Assembly (NCBI RefSeq): GCF_963422545.1
Contig: NZ_OY730232.1
Coordinates: 124,001 to 188,000 of the forward strand
Origin: an uncultured Flavobacterium sp.
GTDB taxonomy: Bacteria > Bacteroidota > Bacteroidia > Flavobacteriales > Flavobacteriaceae
Reading direction: 5' to 3'
DNA: 64,000 nt
The notes below the pieces were generated by a model. It was not told where the DNA came from. It saw nothing but the letters and a program-made list of their open reading frames with translations, and searched no databases. Numbering within the stretch: position 1 is the stretch's first letter; each line of letters begins with the position of its first letter. The position numbers and the translations under genes are program-made. Of this stretch, positions 26,119 to 34,315 are shown one piece after another.

Positions 26119-27646
26119 TAAACCCTGGTTCTGGATTCCGCTTCTCAATTTTGCATCTGGTTTGCCATATGCAGTAATTATCTCAGTTTCGGTAATTATG
26201 TACAAAAAACTCGGAATCTCTAACAAAGACATTGGTCTTTATACCAGTTTATTATATCTGCCTTGGGTAATCAAACCGTTATGGAGTCCGTTTATTGAGT
26301 TATTCGGAACCAAAAGAAAATGGTTTTTATCCATGCAATTGCTGATTTCGATTGCCTTTTTATTAGTCGGTTTTACGATTCCTACAAGCGGTTTTTTTAT
26401 GATGACTTTGGCCATCTTTTGGGTTGCCGCTTTTGCTTCAGCTTCAAACGATATTGCCAGCGATGGCTTTTATTTATTGGTTTTACCCGAGGATAAACAA
26501 TCTTTTTTTATCGGAATTAGAAGTACCTTTTATAGACTCGCAATGTTGGCCGGAAACGGATTAATAGTTTTATTAGCGGGATATTTGGAACACAAATACG
26601 GAGACAATACCAAAGCGTGGTCGTATACAATGATTGCTGTTGGTTTACTAATGACTTTTATAACGATTTACAATTTTTTCTCAACACCAAAAACCGAAAT
26701 AAATGCAAGTGAAAAACCTATTGATACTAACAAACAAAGTTTTGCAAGCATTTTTGCAAGTTTCTTCAGGAAAAAACAAATCATTATAGTCCTTGCTTTT
26801 ATACTATCATTCAGATTAGGAGAATCGCAATTAATTAAAATGCTGACACCTTTCCTGGTAGATCCAATTAAATATGAATTGGTTGAAACAAGATCAGACG
26901 AAGGTCAGACAAAGGCATTAGAATTATACAATTCAAAGGTTAAAAACGGAGAAAAATTATCTAATTCAGAATTACAATCCCTTTATTCTAAACTGCCTGT
27001 TTTAGTAGAAATGAGAGATCAAAAGAAACCACTGGCAGAAGTAGAAAATAAAGATAAAGAAGAATATAAAAATGTAAACAAAGCCCGAATAGATTTTGTA
27101 AATCAATTAATTGCAAATAAAGGAAACCAAAAAACAATCGAAAAAGGCGGCATGGGACTTGAGACCGAAGATATTGGTTTGATTTATGGAACTTTTGGAT
27201 TAATCGCTTTGACATTAGGCGGAATTCTGGGTGGAATTGCAATCTCAAAACAAGGTCTTACAAAATGGATGCTTCCAATGATTTTGACCATGCATTTACC
27301 TATAATTGGTTTTATCTTGTTGGCGCATTTTCATCCGGCTTCTATTTATTATATTTATGCTGTTGTAATAATCGAACAGTTTGGTTACGGTTTTGGTTTT
27401 GCTGCTTTCATGATGTATTTAATTTATGTAGCTGAAGGAGAATCTAAAACTGCGCATTACGCTCTTGCAACCGGATTTATGGCTATGGGAATGATGTTGC
27501 CTGGAATGGTTAGCGGTTATATTCAGGAATATTTAGGCTACGGAAATTTCTTTATTTGGGTATTTCTAGCTACAATTCCGGGAATTATTTTATCACGTTT
27601 TTTAATTTTCCCAAAAGACTTTGGGAAAAAATCTGAAGAAGTTTAA
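26105..27646 (+). CDS. AmpG-like MFS permease (muropeptide/anhydro-disaccharide importer)
   Basis: A 513-residue inner-membrane transporter of the AmpG/acetyl-CoA-transporter branch of MFS: ASGLPYAVIISVSVIMYKKL in TM1, LPWVIKPLWSPFIE near residue 56, and AFASASNDIASDGFYL near residue 110. These are typical of AmpG, which imports GlcNAc-anhydroMurNAc(-peptides). A hydrophilic insertion of about 95 residues, rich in Lys and Glu (roughly 250-345), separates two helices of the C-terminal half and is not part of the standard fold. The ATG at 26105 overlaps the GHL10 stop by 14 bp, so the genes are tightly coupled. With NagZ, AnmK and MurQ it makes up the classical recycling chain. Confidence 0.88.
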   Translation: MKTDNKPWFWIPLLNFASGLPYAVIISVSVIMYKKLGISNKDIGLYTSLLYLPWVIKPLWSPFIELFGTKRKWFLSMQLLISIAFLLVGFTIPTSGFFMMTLAIFWVAAFASASNDIASDGFYLLVLPEDKQSFFIGIRSTFYRLAMLAGNGLIVLLAGYLEHKYGDNTKAWSYTMIAVGLLMTFITIYNFFSTPKTEINASEKPIDTNKQSFASIFASFFRKKQIIIVLAFILSFRLGESQLIKMLTPFLVDPIKYELVETRSDEGQTKALELYNSKVKNGEKLSNSELQSLYSKLPVLVEMRDQKKPLAEVENKDKEEYKNVNKARIDFVNQLIANKGNQKTIEKGGMGLETEDIGLIYGTFGLIALTLGGILGGIAISKQGLTKWMLPMILTMHLPIIGFILLAHFHPASIYYIYAVVIIEQFGYGFGFAAFMMYLIYVAEGESKTAHYALATGFMAMGMMLPGMVSGYIQEYLGYGNFFIWVFLATIPGIILSRFLIFPKDFGKKSEEV

Positions 27647-27669
27647 ACCCCAAATCAAACATCTTACAT

Positions 27670-28011
27670 ATGGAAATCAATGAAAATTTGCAGGCCGAAC
27701 GCAACCTTAAAGGAGCTGAGTTCGAGAAAACAGGAGATTTTGAAAAAGCAATTGAAGTATATGAAGAAAATGTCGAGGAAAGCTTTAAAGGAAATCACCC
27801 TTATGATCGATTAGCTACGATCTACAAAAACCAAAATGATATCGAAAACGAAATTCGGGTTCTGGAAAAAGCCATTATCGTTTTTGAAGAAATTACAATC
27901 GAAGACCGACTTGAAGGTTTGCCAAAACTTTTCCGTTTTAAAAACCGACTCGAAAAGGCTATTGAAACCAAAAAGCAATTAGCTAAGCAAAAGAAAAGCA
28001 AGCTTAAATAA
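27670..28011 (+). CDS. Small TPR-like protein
   Basis: A 113-residue, soluble, highly charged helical protein with one to two tetratricopeptide-like helix pairs (GAEFEKTGDFEKAIEVYEEN, then PYDRLATIYKNQNDIENEI). It has no signal peptide. It is embedded in the recycling operon 23 bp after the AmpG-like gene, so it is probably co-expressed. Its partner is unknown. Confidence 0.75.
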   Translation: MEINENLQAERNLKGAEFEKTGDFEKAIEVYEENVEESFKGNHPYDRLATIYKNQNDIENEIRVLEKAIIVFEEITIEDRLEGLPKLFRFKNRLEKAIETKKQLAKQKKSKLK

Positions 28012-28034
28012 GCATAAATTTTACCCTTTTTATC

Positions 28035-28484
28035 ATGAGCAGCTTAAAAAGAACAAACTCAGACGATATTGATTTTATAAATCTGGTAGTTTTATTAGAT
28101 CAGGATTTAAAAATCAGAGACGGAAAAGATCACAACTTTTACAATCAGTTTAATAAAACCGATAAAATAAAACACGTTATCGTTTTTTATGAAAATGATA
28201 TTGCTGTAGGTTGTGGCGCTTTTAGAGAAAAAGAAAGTGACAAAGTCGAAATCAAACGCATGTTTGTACATCCTGATTTCCGAAAAAAAGGAATCGCATC
28301 TGCCGTTCTGAAAGAATTAGAAATTTGGGCGAAAGAAGTAGGTTATACTTACACGATTTTAGAAACCGGAAAAAATCAACCGGAAGCTATAAATCTATAC
28401 CAAAAACAAGATTACACTATAATTCCAAATTATCCTCCTTACGAAAAAATGGAAAATAGTGTTTGCATGAAAAAGACTTTATAA
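28035..28484 (+). CDS. GNAT-family N-acetyltransferase
   Basis: A 149-residue GCN5-related acetyltransferase. It has the acetyl-CoA-binding motif A (VEIKRMFVHPDFRKKGIASAVL, with the R/Q-x-x-G-x-G/A signature as RKKGIA near residue 88) and motif B (YTYTILETGKNQPEAINLYQK), with a C-terminal YPPYEKMENSVCMKK typical of small GNATs. The target is unknown. Its place directly before nagZ (2 bp apart) suggests action on an amino sugar or a peptide released in recycling, but housekeeping acetylation is equally possible. Confidence 0.87.
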   Translation: MSSLKRTNSDDIDFINLVVLLDQDLKIRDGKDHNFYNQFNKTDKIKHVIVFYENDIAVGCGAFREKESDKVEIKRMFVHPDFRKKGIASAVLKELEIWAKEVGYTYTILETGKNQPEAINLYQKQDYTIIPNYPPYEKMENSVCMKKTL

Positions 28485-28486
28485 TA

Positions 28487-30100
28487 ATGAAAATGACAGC
28501 TGAAGCATTAAGACAAAAAGTGGGACAATTCTTTTTTCCCGCAGTTTTTATAAACGATACCGAAGAAAACATTCAGGAAACAGAACGTTTAATAAAGGAA
28601 CACAACATAGGCGGATTGACTTTTTTTCATAGTCGTGCCAGTGCTGCGACGAACTATGAAAGCAAGAAAAAGGTAGTTTTTAATGATGACAGTTATCAAA
28701 AAATTAAAGACTTAATTGTTCGATACCAAAAAGCCGCTTCTACCCCACTTTTAATCAGTATTGATGCCGAATGGGGTTTGGCAATGCGTATCGAAAAAAC
28801 ACCACAATATCCGTATGCTATTACACTTGGTGCTTTGCCTGAAAGTAAATCAGCTTTAGTTTATGAAGTTGGAAAACAAATTGGTTTAGACTTAAAAGCT
28901 GCCGGAATTCATTATAATTTATCGCCACTGGCAGACATTAATAACAACCCAAATAATCCGGTTATTGGCTATCGTTCTTTTGGTGAAAACAAAGAAAAAG
29001 TAGCCGATTTTGCTGTGGAATATTTAAAAGGAATGTCTGAAGTTGGAATTTTAGGCTGCCTGAAACATTTTCCCGGACACGGAAACACAAATGTAGATTC
29101 GCATTTAGGATTACCGGTTTTAAAGGAAACTCTTGAAGAATTACTGGAAAACGAATTATACCCTTTTATTAAAGGAATCGAAAATAATGTTGATTCCATT
29201 ATGATTGGGCATTTAGCCGTTCCGAGTTTGAATGACGGAAAAGACACCTCGGCAACTTTATCAAAACCAATTATCGAAACACTTTTGCGCAAAAAACTAG
29301 GTTATGACGGTTTAGTAATTTCTGATGCACTAAACATGCACAGCGTTTCTAAATTGTACGAAACTAAAGGCGAACTGGAATGGGAAGCTTTCAACGCCGG
29401 AAATGATGTTTTATGCTTCGCCGAAAATGTTCCGGAAGGAATTGAGGCAATTCTAAAAAACGCATCGCCGGAACGTATCGAAGAAAGTTTTAACAGAATC
29501 ATGAAAGCCAAAGAAAAAGTTGGAATTCTTTCTGATTCAAATTTTACTTCAGGAGAATTAAACTTCGAAAAAACATCAAAACTGAATCTTGAAATTGCTC
29601 AAAATTCAATTACAAAAATTATTGATAATTCGAATACTGAATTAGCTTCCGAAGCTCAAAAAAATAATCATTTAGCAAAATTGAGTTTATATAAAAATGT
29701 CGAAAACACTTTCTTCAAAACTTTAAATTCCGAGTTAAAATCTCCTGAATTTACTTTTGAAAATTTAGAACTTTCCGATATTTCTTTAATCAAAAAAGAA
29801 CTTCAAAATTTCGAAACCATCATCATTTCATTGTTTGTTCCAAAGGCAAAACCAATGAACAATTTCGAAATTAATGATGAAGTTCTAGAACTGCTTTCCG
29901 AATTGCTTCAAACCAAAAAATGCATCATTTATGTTTTCGGAAATCCGTATGTTTTACCAATAATTCAGAATCTTTCTAAGGCTTCCGGACTAATTCAGGT
30001 CTATCAGGATTTTGAAGAATTTCAAAAAGTTGCAGGAATTCAATTTTTAGAAAATAATTATTGTAACGGAAGTTTACCCGTGAATATTGAGCTTCAATAA
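28487..30100 (+). CDS. nagZ: Beta-N-acetylhexosaminidase, glycoside hydrolase family 3 (NagZ type)
   Basis: About 537 residues. The GH3 domain carries the NagZ signature KHFPGHGNTNVDSH (about residues 193-206; its His is the unusual general acid/base of NagZ enzymes) and the nucleophile Asp in LVISDALNMHSV (Asp280). It removes GlcNAc from GlcNAc-anhydroMurNAc. There is no signal peptide, so it is cytoplasmic, matching an AmpG-fed pathway. A C-terminal extension of about 170 residues is present, as in longer Bacteroidota forms. I use the ATG at 28487, 3 bp after the GNAT stop; a TTG at 28463 would overlap that gene and adds nothing conserved. Confidence 0.9.
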   Translation: MKMTAEALRQKVGQFFFPAVFINDTEENIQETERLIKEHNIGGLTFFHSRASAATNYESKKKVVFNDDSYQKIKDLIVRYQKAASTPLLISIDAEWGLAMRIEKTPQYPYAITLGALPESKSALVYEVGKQIGLDLKAAGIHYNLSPLADINNNPNNPVIGYRSFGENKEKVADFAVEYLKGMSEVGILGCLKHFPGHGNTNVDSHLGLPVLKETLEELLENELYPFIKGIENNVDSIMIGHLAVPSLNDGKDTSATLSKPIIETLLRKKLGYDGLVISDALNMHSVSKLYETKGELEWEAFNAGNDVLCFAENVPEGIEAILKNASPERIEESFNRIMKAKEKVGILSDSNFTSGELNFEKTSKLNLEIAQNSITKIIDNSNTELASEAQKNNHLAKLSLYKNVENTFFKTLNSELKSPEFTFENLELSDISLIKKELQNFETIIISLFVPKAKPMNNFEINDEVLELLSELLQTKKCIIYVFGNPYVLPIIQNLSKASGLIQVYQDFEEFQKVAGIQFLENNYCNGSLPVNIELQ

Positions 30101-30169
30101 GTTACAAAATCCACAACCTATCATATAACTAAATACTATTACTAAATAAATATTTATAATTACATCTTA

Positions 30170-30201
30170 TTGTGAGTAAGTCTACTTATGCCCTACTTTT
30201 G
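30170..30201 (+). promoter_or_regulatory. Predicted promoter of the peroxiredoxin gene
   Basis: TTG (30170-30172), a 21-bp spacer and TACTTTTG (30194-30201) match the Bacteroidota -33 TTG / -7 TAnnTTTG promoter, 36 bp before the start codon. Confidence 0.7.
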
Positions 30202-30237
30202 CACCAGAAATAAATTTTTAACTTTAAAACGAAAAAT

Positions 30238-30876
30238 ATGTCTTTAGTAGGAAAAAAATTCCCAAGTATTGCAGTAGATGCTATTTCAGAAATGGGTGAT
30301 AACTTAAAAATCAACATCTTTGAAGAAGCAGTAAACAACAACAAAAAAGTATTATTGTTTTGGTATCCAAAAGATTTCACTTTTGTATGTCCAACTGAAC
30401 TACACGCCTTTCAAGCTGCATTACCAGAATTTGAAAAAAGAAATACTATCGTAATCGGAGCTTCATGTGATACAAACGAAGTACACTTTGCTTGGTTAAA
30501 TACTCCAAAAAATAACGGTGGAATCGAAGGTGTAACTTACCCAATCTTAGCTGATACAAACCGTAACTTATCTAACATCTTAGGAATTTTAGATATTGAT
30601 TCTACAGAATACAGCGAAGAAACTGATTCAGTTATCATCGAAGGTTCAAACGTAACTTTCAGAGCTACTTACCTTATTGACGAAACTGGAAAAATCTTCC
30701 ACGAAAGTGTTAACGATATGCCATTAGGTCGTAACGTAAACGAATACTTACGTATGGTTGACGCTTATACTCACATCCAAACTAAAGGTGAAGTTTGTCC
30801 TGCAAACTGGGAAGCTGGTAAAGAAGCAATGTCTGCTGACAGATTAAGCACTGCTGAATACTTGAGCGCAAACTAA
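30238..30876 (+). CDS. 2-Cys peroxiredoxin
   Basis: A 212-residue AhpC/Prx1-type peroxidase that reduces hydrogen peroxide and organic peroxides in the cytoplasm. The peroxidatic Cys51 is in DFTFVCPTE and the resolving Cys187 in GEVCPANW, both canonical. The next two genes encode a thioredoxin-fold protein and a small partner, so the reductant is probably that thioredoxin. The start follows a clear promoter. Confidence 0.94.
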   Translation: MSLVGKKFPSIAVDAISEMGDNLKINIFEEAVNNNKKVLLFWYPKDFTFVCPTELHAFQAALPEFEKRNTIVIGASCDTNEVHFAWLNTPKNNGGIEGVTYPILADTNRNLSNILGILDIDSTEYSEETDSVIIEGSNVTFRATYLIDETGKIFHESVNDMPLGRNVNEYLRMVDAYTHIQTKGEVCPANWEAGKEAMSADRLSTAEYLSAN

Positions 30877-30880
30877 TTAA

Positions 30881-31095
30881 AATAAAGGTACAAAGGTTCA
30901 GAGGTACAAAGTAGCAAAGGTTTTTTGCTGCTGTCTACAAATTTTTTAAAAACTTGTTCTCTTGAACCTTTGCTACTTTAACTTCTCAAAAATATACGGT
31001 AAAGATTATAGAGCAACCCTTTTTTGTTGCGACATTATACGAAGTTCCAAAAACTTTGTCCCTTTGAACCTTTGCCACTTTGAACCTTAAAAACA
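30881..31095. repeat. Spacer of 'gaacctttgc' direct and inverted repeats
   Basis: Plus-sense runs like ggtacaaaggttcagaggta (30888) are followed by inverse copies gaacctttgctactttaact and gaacctttgccactttgaac, so the spacer can fold back on itself. It is of the same family as the runs at 3110-3310. No gene seen. Confidence 0.5.
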
Positions 31096-31101
31096 AAAAA
31101 C

Positions 31102-31410
31102 ATGTTAATCGACTTAAACGAAGATACGTTAGCAGATTTAGTTGCTAAAAATGAAAAAGTAGTAGTACAATATTCAGCTTCATGGTGTGGAAATTGCCGT
31201 ATTATGAAACCAAAATTCAAAAAATTAGCAACAGAAAATGAAGCTATCACTTTTGTTTTGGTTGATGCTGAAAATTCTCCGGAATCAAGAAAATTAGCCA
31301 ATGTGAGCAACTTGCCAACATTCGCTACTTTCGTAAACGGACAATTAGTTGGAGAAACTCAAACCAACAAACAAGAAGTTTTAATCGACTTGGTAAACGC
31401 TATTGCTTAA
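31102..31410 (+). CDS. Thioredoxin-family protein
   Basis: A 102-residue single-domain thioredoxin fold with active site SWCGNCR (Cys29, Cys32) and the cis-Pro region SNLPTFATF. There is no signal peptide, so it is cytosolic. It lies between the peroxiredoxin gene and a small conserved partner gene, and probably recycles the peroxiredoxin. The CGNC active site is atypical compared with CGPC, which usually shifts the redox potential. Confidence 0.9.
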   Translation: MLIDLNEDTLADLVAKNEKVVVQYSASWCGNCRIMKPKFKKLATENEAITFVLVDAENSPESRKLANVSNLPTFATFVNGQLVGETQTNKQEVLIDLVNAIA

Positions 31411-31515
31411 TGAGATTGGTTAGACTTGCTTAGATTTTTAGACTTCTTAGACGTTGTCTAAATTTTCAAAAAAAGTCTAAGAAGTCTAAGAATGTCTAAA
31501 AATCTAAGAAATCTA
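31411..31515. repeat. Self-complementary 'gtctaag' repeat cluster
   Basis: cttagatttttagacttctt (31429-31448) is inverted at about 31476-31508 in the runs aagtctaagaagtctaagaa and gtctaaaaatctaag. The repeat abuts, and slightly overlaps, upstream in-frame codons of the next gene, so it forms most of the leader. Confidence 0.55.
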
Positions 31516-31518
31516 ATT

Positions 31519-31776
31519 ATGAAATTACCCGTAATAAAGCAATTGACCCAATTCATCGAAGAAAACGATCAGGATTATATCATAGAAACGATCGAAGTTC
31601 TGGAAGCAATGACTGAAATTCCTTCTCTAAAAGATGAAGAATTAGATGTAATTGGCGAATTAATTTCAAATATGTATGGTGCACTTGAAGTACACAAAAT
31701 GGTAGTTCAGGGCACAGACAAAAAAGAAGCTCTAAATGCGTTCATGAAACGTGTTTTGGGTTCAATCGATAAATAA
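31519..31776 (+). CDS. Small conserved protein (DUF6952-like)
   Basis: An 85-residue acidic helical protein (KQLTQFIEENDQDYIIETIE, ending FMKRVLGSIDK). I associate this small family (DUF6952) with the gene order peroxiredoxin-thioredoxin-DUF6952 in flavobacteria; the name is from memory. The function is unknown, perhaps an accessory of the peroxiredoxin system. I use the ATG at 31519; an upstream in-frame ATG at 31492 falls inside the repeat-derived leader. A terminator follows. Confidence 0.75.
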   Translation: MKLPVIKQLTQFIEENDQDYIIETIEVLEAMTEIPSLKDEELDVIGELISNMYGALEVHKMVVQGTDKKEALNAFMKRVLGSIDK

Positions 31777-31810
31777 TCGACTCTTTCTGAAAAAACAAAA
31801 AAACATGACT

Positions 31811-31843
31811 AAAAAGCGTTTCTAATTTTAGAAGCGCTTTTTT
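31811..31843 (+). terminator. Rho-independent terminator
   Basis: AAAAAGCG-TTTCTA / TAGAA-GCGCTTTTTT hairpin with T-tail, 35 bp after the stop of the small conserved gene. Confidence 0.8.
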
Positions 31844-31868
31844 ATTAATAATAACCACTACTAATCAC

Positions 31869-31919
31869 AATGCCAATTTGAACGAAGTCGAAAGAATCAA
31901 CTTCGTTCAAATTGACATT
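31869..31919. repeat. Inverted repeat with 20-bp arms
   Basis: Arms 31869-31888 and 31900-31919 share CAATTTGAACGAAGT and its complement with one mismatch and an 11-bp loop. The outer form resembles the 'cgaagtcgaag' intergenic repeats of this genome (compare 10998-11020). Confidence 0.65.
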
Positions 31920-32029
31920 CTCAAAATTTTGTCAAAGCTTCAAATGTTATCGCAATCCAAAATCTTGAAACTTTTCTAAGTGAAAAGTAAATGAGTTTAA
32001 TCTAGATGAGTTTCTAAAACTAAATCATC

Positions 32030-33001
32030 TTAAACTTCTATTTTTGGTTTTTCAATTTTTTCACCTTGCAACACCAAATTATTATGGACAAAATCTTCAA
32101 TTTTTAAAGCCAGTTCATCAAACATGACGTATCTTCGGCGATACAGAGCACGTTTGCATGTTTTAAGATCACGCTCAACCTTGCGAATAGTAGTTGCTGG
32201 CAATTTAAACCAACCATCGCTAGTAGATTTTCCTCCTATTTCAATCCAAAATTTGTTGTAATCAAATTTTATGGCATGTTTTTTAGACAAATGAATCAAA
32301 TGTTTTCCACGATACGTTTGAATTTCATCTCCTACTCCATAAATTTCGCTTATATTGACATATCTGGAAAATTCCTGAATTGCATGAACGACAAACGATT
32401 TAGGACGTAGTCCATTCAAATGTTTTTGAGCAATTTTTGATGTATACTCTTCATTTTTATCATGCCCTTGAATACAACCAATTCTACATGCCCAATTTCC
32501 TTCTGTCATTTCTTCAAATGAAAACGATGCTGCAACGATTCGACCGCCGAGCTCCTCACATTCAATTGAAAAGGTAAAATCTCCCTCTTTCATGAACCTC
32601 AAATCGTACTCTATAATAAGATTAAAAACAAAACCATTAACACTTTCAACGTGAGTAATCTTTGTTTTTTTATCCGAATAAATATGTTTTGATAATCCAA
32701 TTTTATTCGCAAATCGATAGGTGTCCAATATTACTTTTAAACGACGCTCTGTATTCCATTGAATAGACAAATAATTCCTATAAGGCTTTATATATATTTC
32801 TGGAAAGCTCTGGGCTATCGATAATAAATCTTCAGAATTAAGTGCTTTATGCCACTTACTTGTTAACAATGGATTTAGCATCGTGTGATATAAGCTTTTC
32901 AGTTTTTGCTTTCTCACAAATTTTTTATCTCTTCCTGGAAATGCTTGTAGAGTAAAACGCCAACTTTCGGAAATAGTTGACATAATTGGAACGTGTACCA
33001 T
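32030..33001 (-). CDS. VirK/YbjX family protein (DUF535)
   Basis: A 323-residue protein of the DUF535 family. Its C-terminal half has the recognisable pattern WACRIGCIQGHDK, then AQKHLNGLRPKSFVVHAIQEFSRYVNISEIYGVGD, and a late K/R-rich helix (ERDLKTCKRALYRRRYVMFD). E. coli YbjX and Shigella VirK belong here. They are linked to envelope integrity and antimicrobial-peptide resistance, but the molecular role is unknown. No signal peptide or membrane helix is seen. The ATG at 32983 is an alternative start that removes six residues. It is monocistronic. Confidence 0.85.
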   Translation of the reverse strand: MVHVPIMSTISESWRFTLQAFPGRDKKFVRKQKLKSLYHTMLNPLLTSKWHKALNSEDLLSIAQSFPEIYIKPYRNYLSIQWNTERRLKVILDTYRFANKIGLSKHIYSDKKTKITHVESVNGFVFNLIIEYDLRFMKEGDFTFSIECEELGGRIVAASFSFEEMTEGNWACRIGCIQGHDKNEEYTSKIAQKHLNGLRPKSFVVHAIQEFSRYVNISEIYGVGDEIQTYRGKHLIHLSKKHAIKFDYNKFWIEIGGKSTSDGWFKLPATTIRKVERDLKTCKRALYRRRYVMFDELALKIEDFVHNNLVLQGEKIEKPKIEV

Positions 33002-33414
33002 ATAATTGTAATGACTTTTTAATTGATGTTATGGCTCTGTTATTAAGTTATATAACACAAATACCTTACCGCAAAATATTTTTCGCAGCAAATGTAATTA
33101 ATTAGTAATAATACACATAAAATTAATGCTTAAAGTATTGCAGTGTGCTCTCTAAAAAAGAAATTTTCAAATTTTTTTTATTTTAAAGCAGAAAATTCAC
33201 TAAACCTAAGCAACCGAATTTTAAAAAAAATAATTTTTAAGATCGTAGATATCTAACGCCTCTACTTTTAAAATACAATTCTACAATCAATTCAAATTAC
33301 GGCATGAATATTAAAATAAATTTCAAATTCATAGTTCGCAACTCACAATTCACATAATACTTTTAGATTCAAATATTAATCCTTACTTTTGAACCTCAAT
33401 AAAAATTAACAATC
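33002..33414. promoter_or_regulatory. AT-rich spacer with tpx promoter box
   Basis: TACTTTTG at 33384-33391 is a TAnnTTTG box 24 bp before the tpx start. I see nothing else in the remaining 380 bp: no ORF with coding character and no strong hairpin. Confidence 0.6.
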
Positions 33415-33912
33415 ATGGCTTCAATAACATTAGGAGGAAATCCGATTCATACATCAGGTGAATTACCAACAGTAGGTTCTCAACTAGCTGATTTCAAATT
33501 AGTACAAAACGATTTATCAGTTGCTTCATTAAGCAATTTCGCAGGAAAAAAATTAGTTTTAAATATTTTCCCTAGTATAGATACAGGAACTTGTGCAACT
33601 TCTGTTAGAAAATTCAACGAAAGTGCAAGCAACTTAGAAAACACTACTGTTTTATGTATTTCAAGAGATTTACCATTTGCTCAAAAACGTTTTTGTGGAG
33701 CCGAAGGTTTAGCAAATGTTGTAAACTTATCTGATTTTCAAGAAGGTACTTTTGGTAAAGCAAACGGTTTAGAAATCGTTGACGGACCTTTGGCCGGATT
33801 ACACTCAAGAGCAATCATTGTTGTTGACGCTGACGGAAAAGTTACGCATACAGAACAAGTTGCTGAAATAGCAAACGAACCAAATTACGAAGCGGCTTTA
33901 GCAGCACTATAA
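33415..33912 (+). CDS. tpx: Thiol peroxidase
   Basis: A 165-residue atypical 2-Cys peroxiredoxin of the Tpx family. The peroxidatic Cys60 is in FPSIDTGTCATSVRKFN and the resolving Cys94 in RFCGAEG. It reduces peroxides, preferring alkyl hydroperoxides, with thioredoxin. Length and motifs are typical. It heads a dense run of co-directional genes to 40467 with gaps of 2-20 bp. Confidence 0.96.
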   Translation: MASITLGGNPIHTSGELPTVGSQLADFKLVQNDLSVASLSNFAGKKLVLNIFPSIDTGTCATSVRKFNESASNLENTTVLCISRDLPFAQKRFCGAEGLANVVNLSDFQEGTFGKANGLEIVDGPLAGLHSRAIIVVDADGKVTHTEQVAEIANEPNYEAALAAL

Positions 33913-33921
33913 TATCAATAA

Positions 33922-34296
33922 ATGGAATTTCAAAAAGATAATACTTTTGTTACAGGCCGATTAAAAAGCATGACTTATGCATTTAATGGTGCTGTAAAAC
34001 TTATTAAAACAGAACACAGCATTATGGTTCAATTCTCACTGGGAATTATCATGACCATTGCTGGTTTTTATTTTCATATTTCTCAAACTGAATGGCTTTG
34101 TCAAACACTGGCAATTGGTTTGGTTATAAGTATTGAAGGATTGAACACGGCGGTTGAAAAAATTGCTGATTTTATTCATCCTGATTACAGCAAACGAATC
34201 GGATTTATTAAAGATATTGCGGCTGGAGCGGTATTTTTTGCTGCACTGACAGCAATAGCAATAGGCTTGATTATTTATATACCAAAATTTATATAG
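33922..34296 (+). CDS. dgkA: Diacylglycerol kinase-family membrane protein
   Basis: A 124-residue protein with three to four membrane helices and the DgkA family motif GLVISIEGLNTAVEKIADFIHP, whose E...N...E residues are catalytic. In Gram-negatives DgkA phosphorylates diacylglycerol or, in related enzymes, undecaprenol. Which lipid applies here cannot be told. It lies 9 bp after tpx and 19 bp before ftsK. Confidence 0.88.
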   Translation: MEFQKDNTFVTGRLKSMTYAFNGAVKLIKTEHSIMVQFSLGIIMTIAGFYFHISQTEWLCQTLAIGLVISIEGLNTAVEKIADFIHPDYSKRIGFIKDIAAGAVFFAALTAIAIGLIIYIPKFI

Positions 34297-34315
34297 GCAA
34301 TAGGAAACCCCAATA

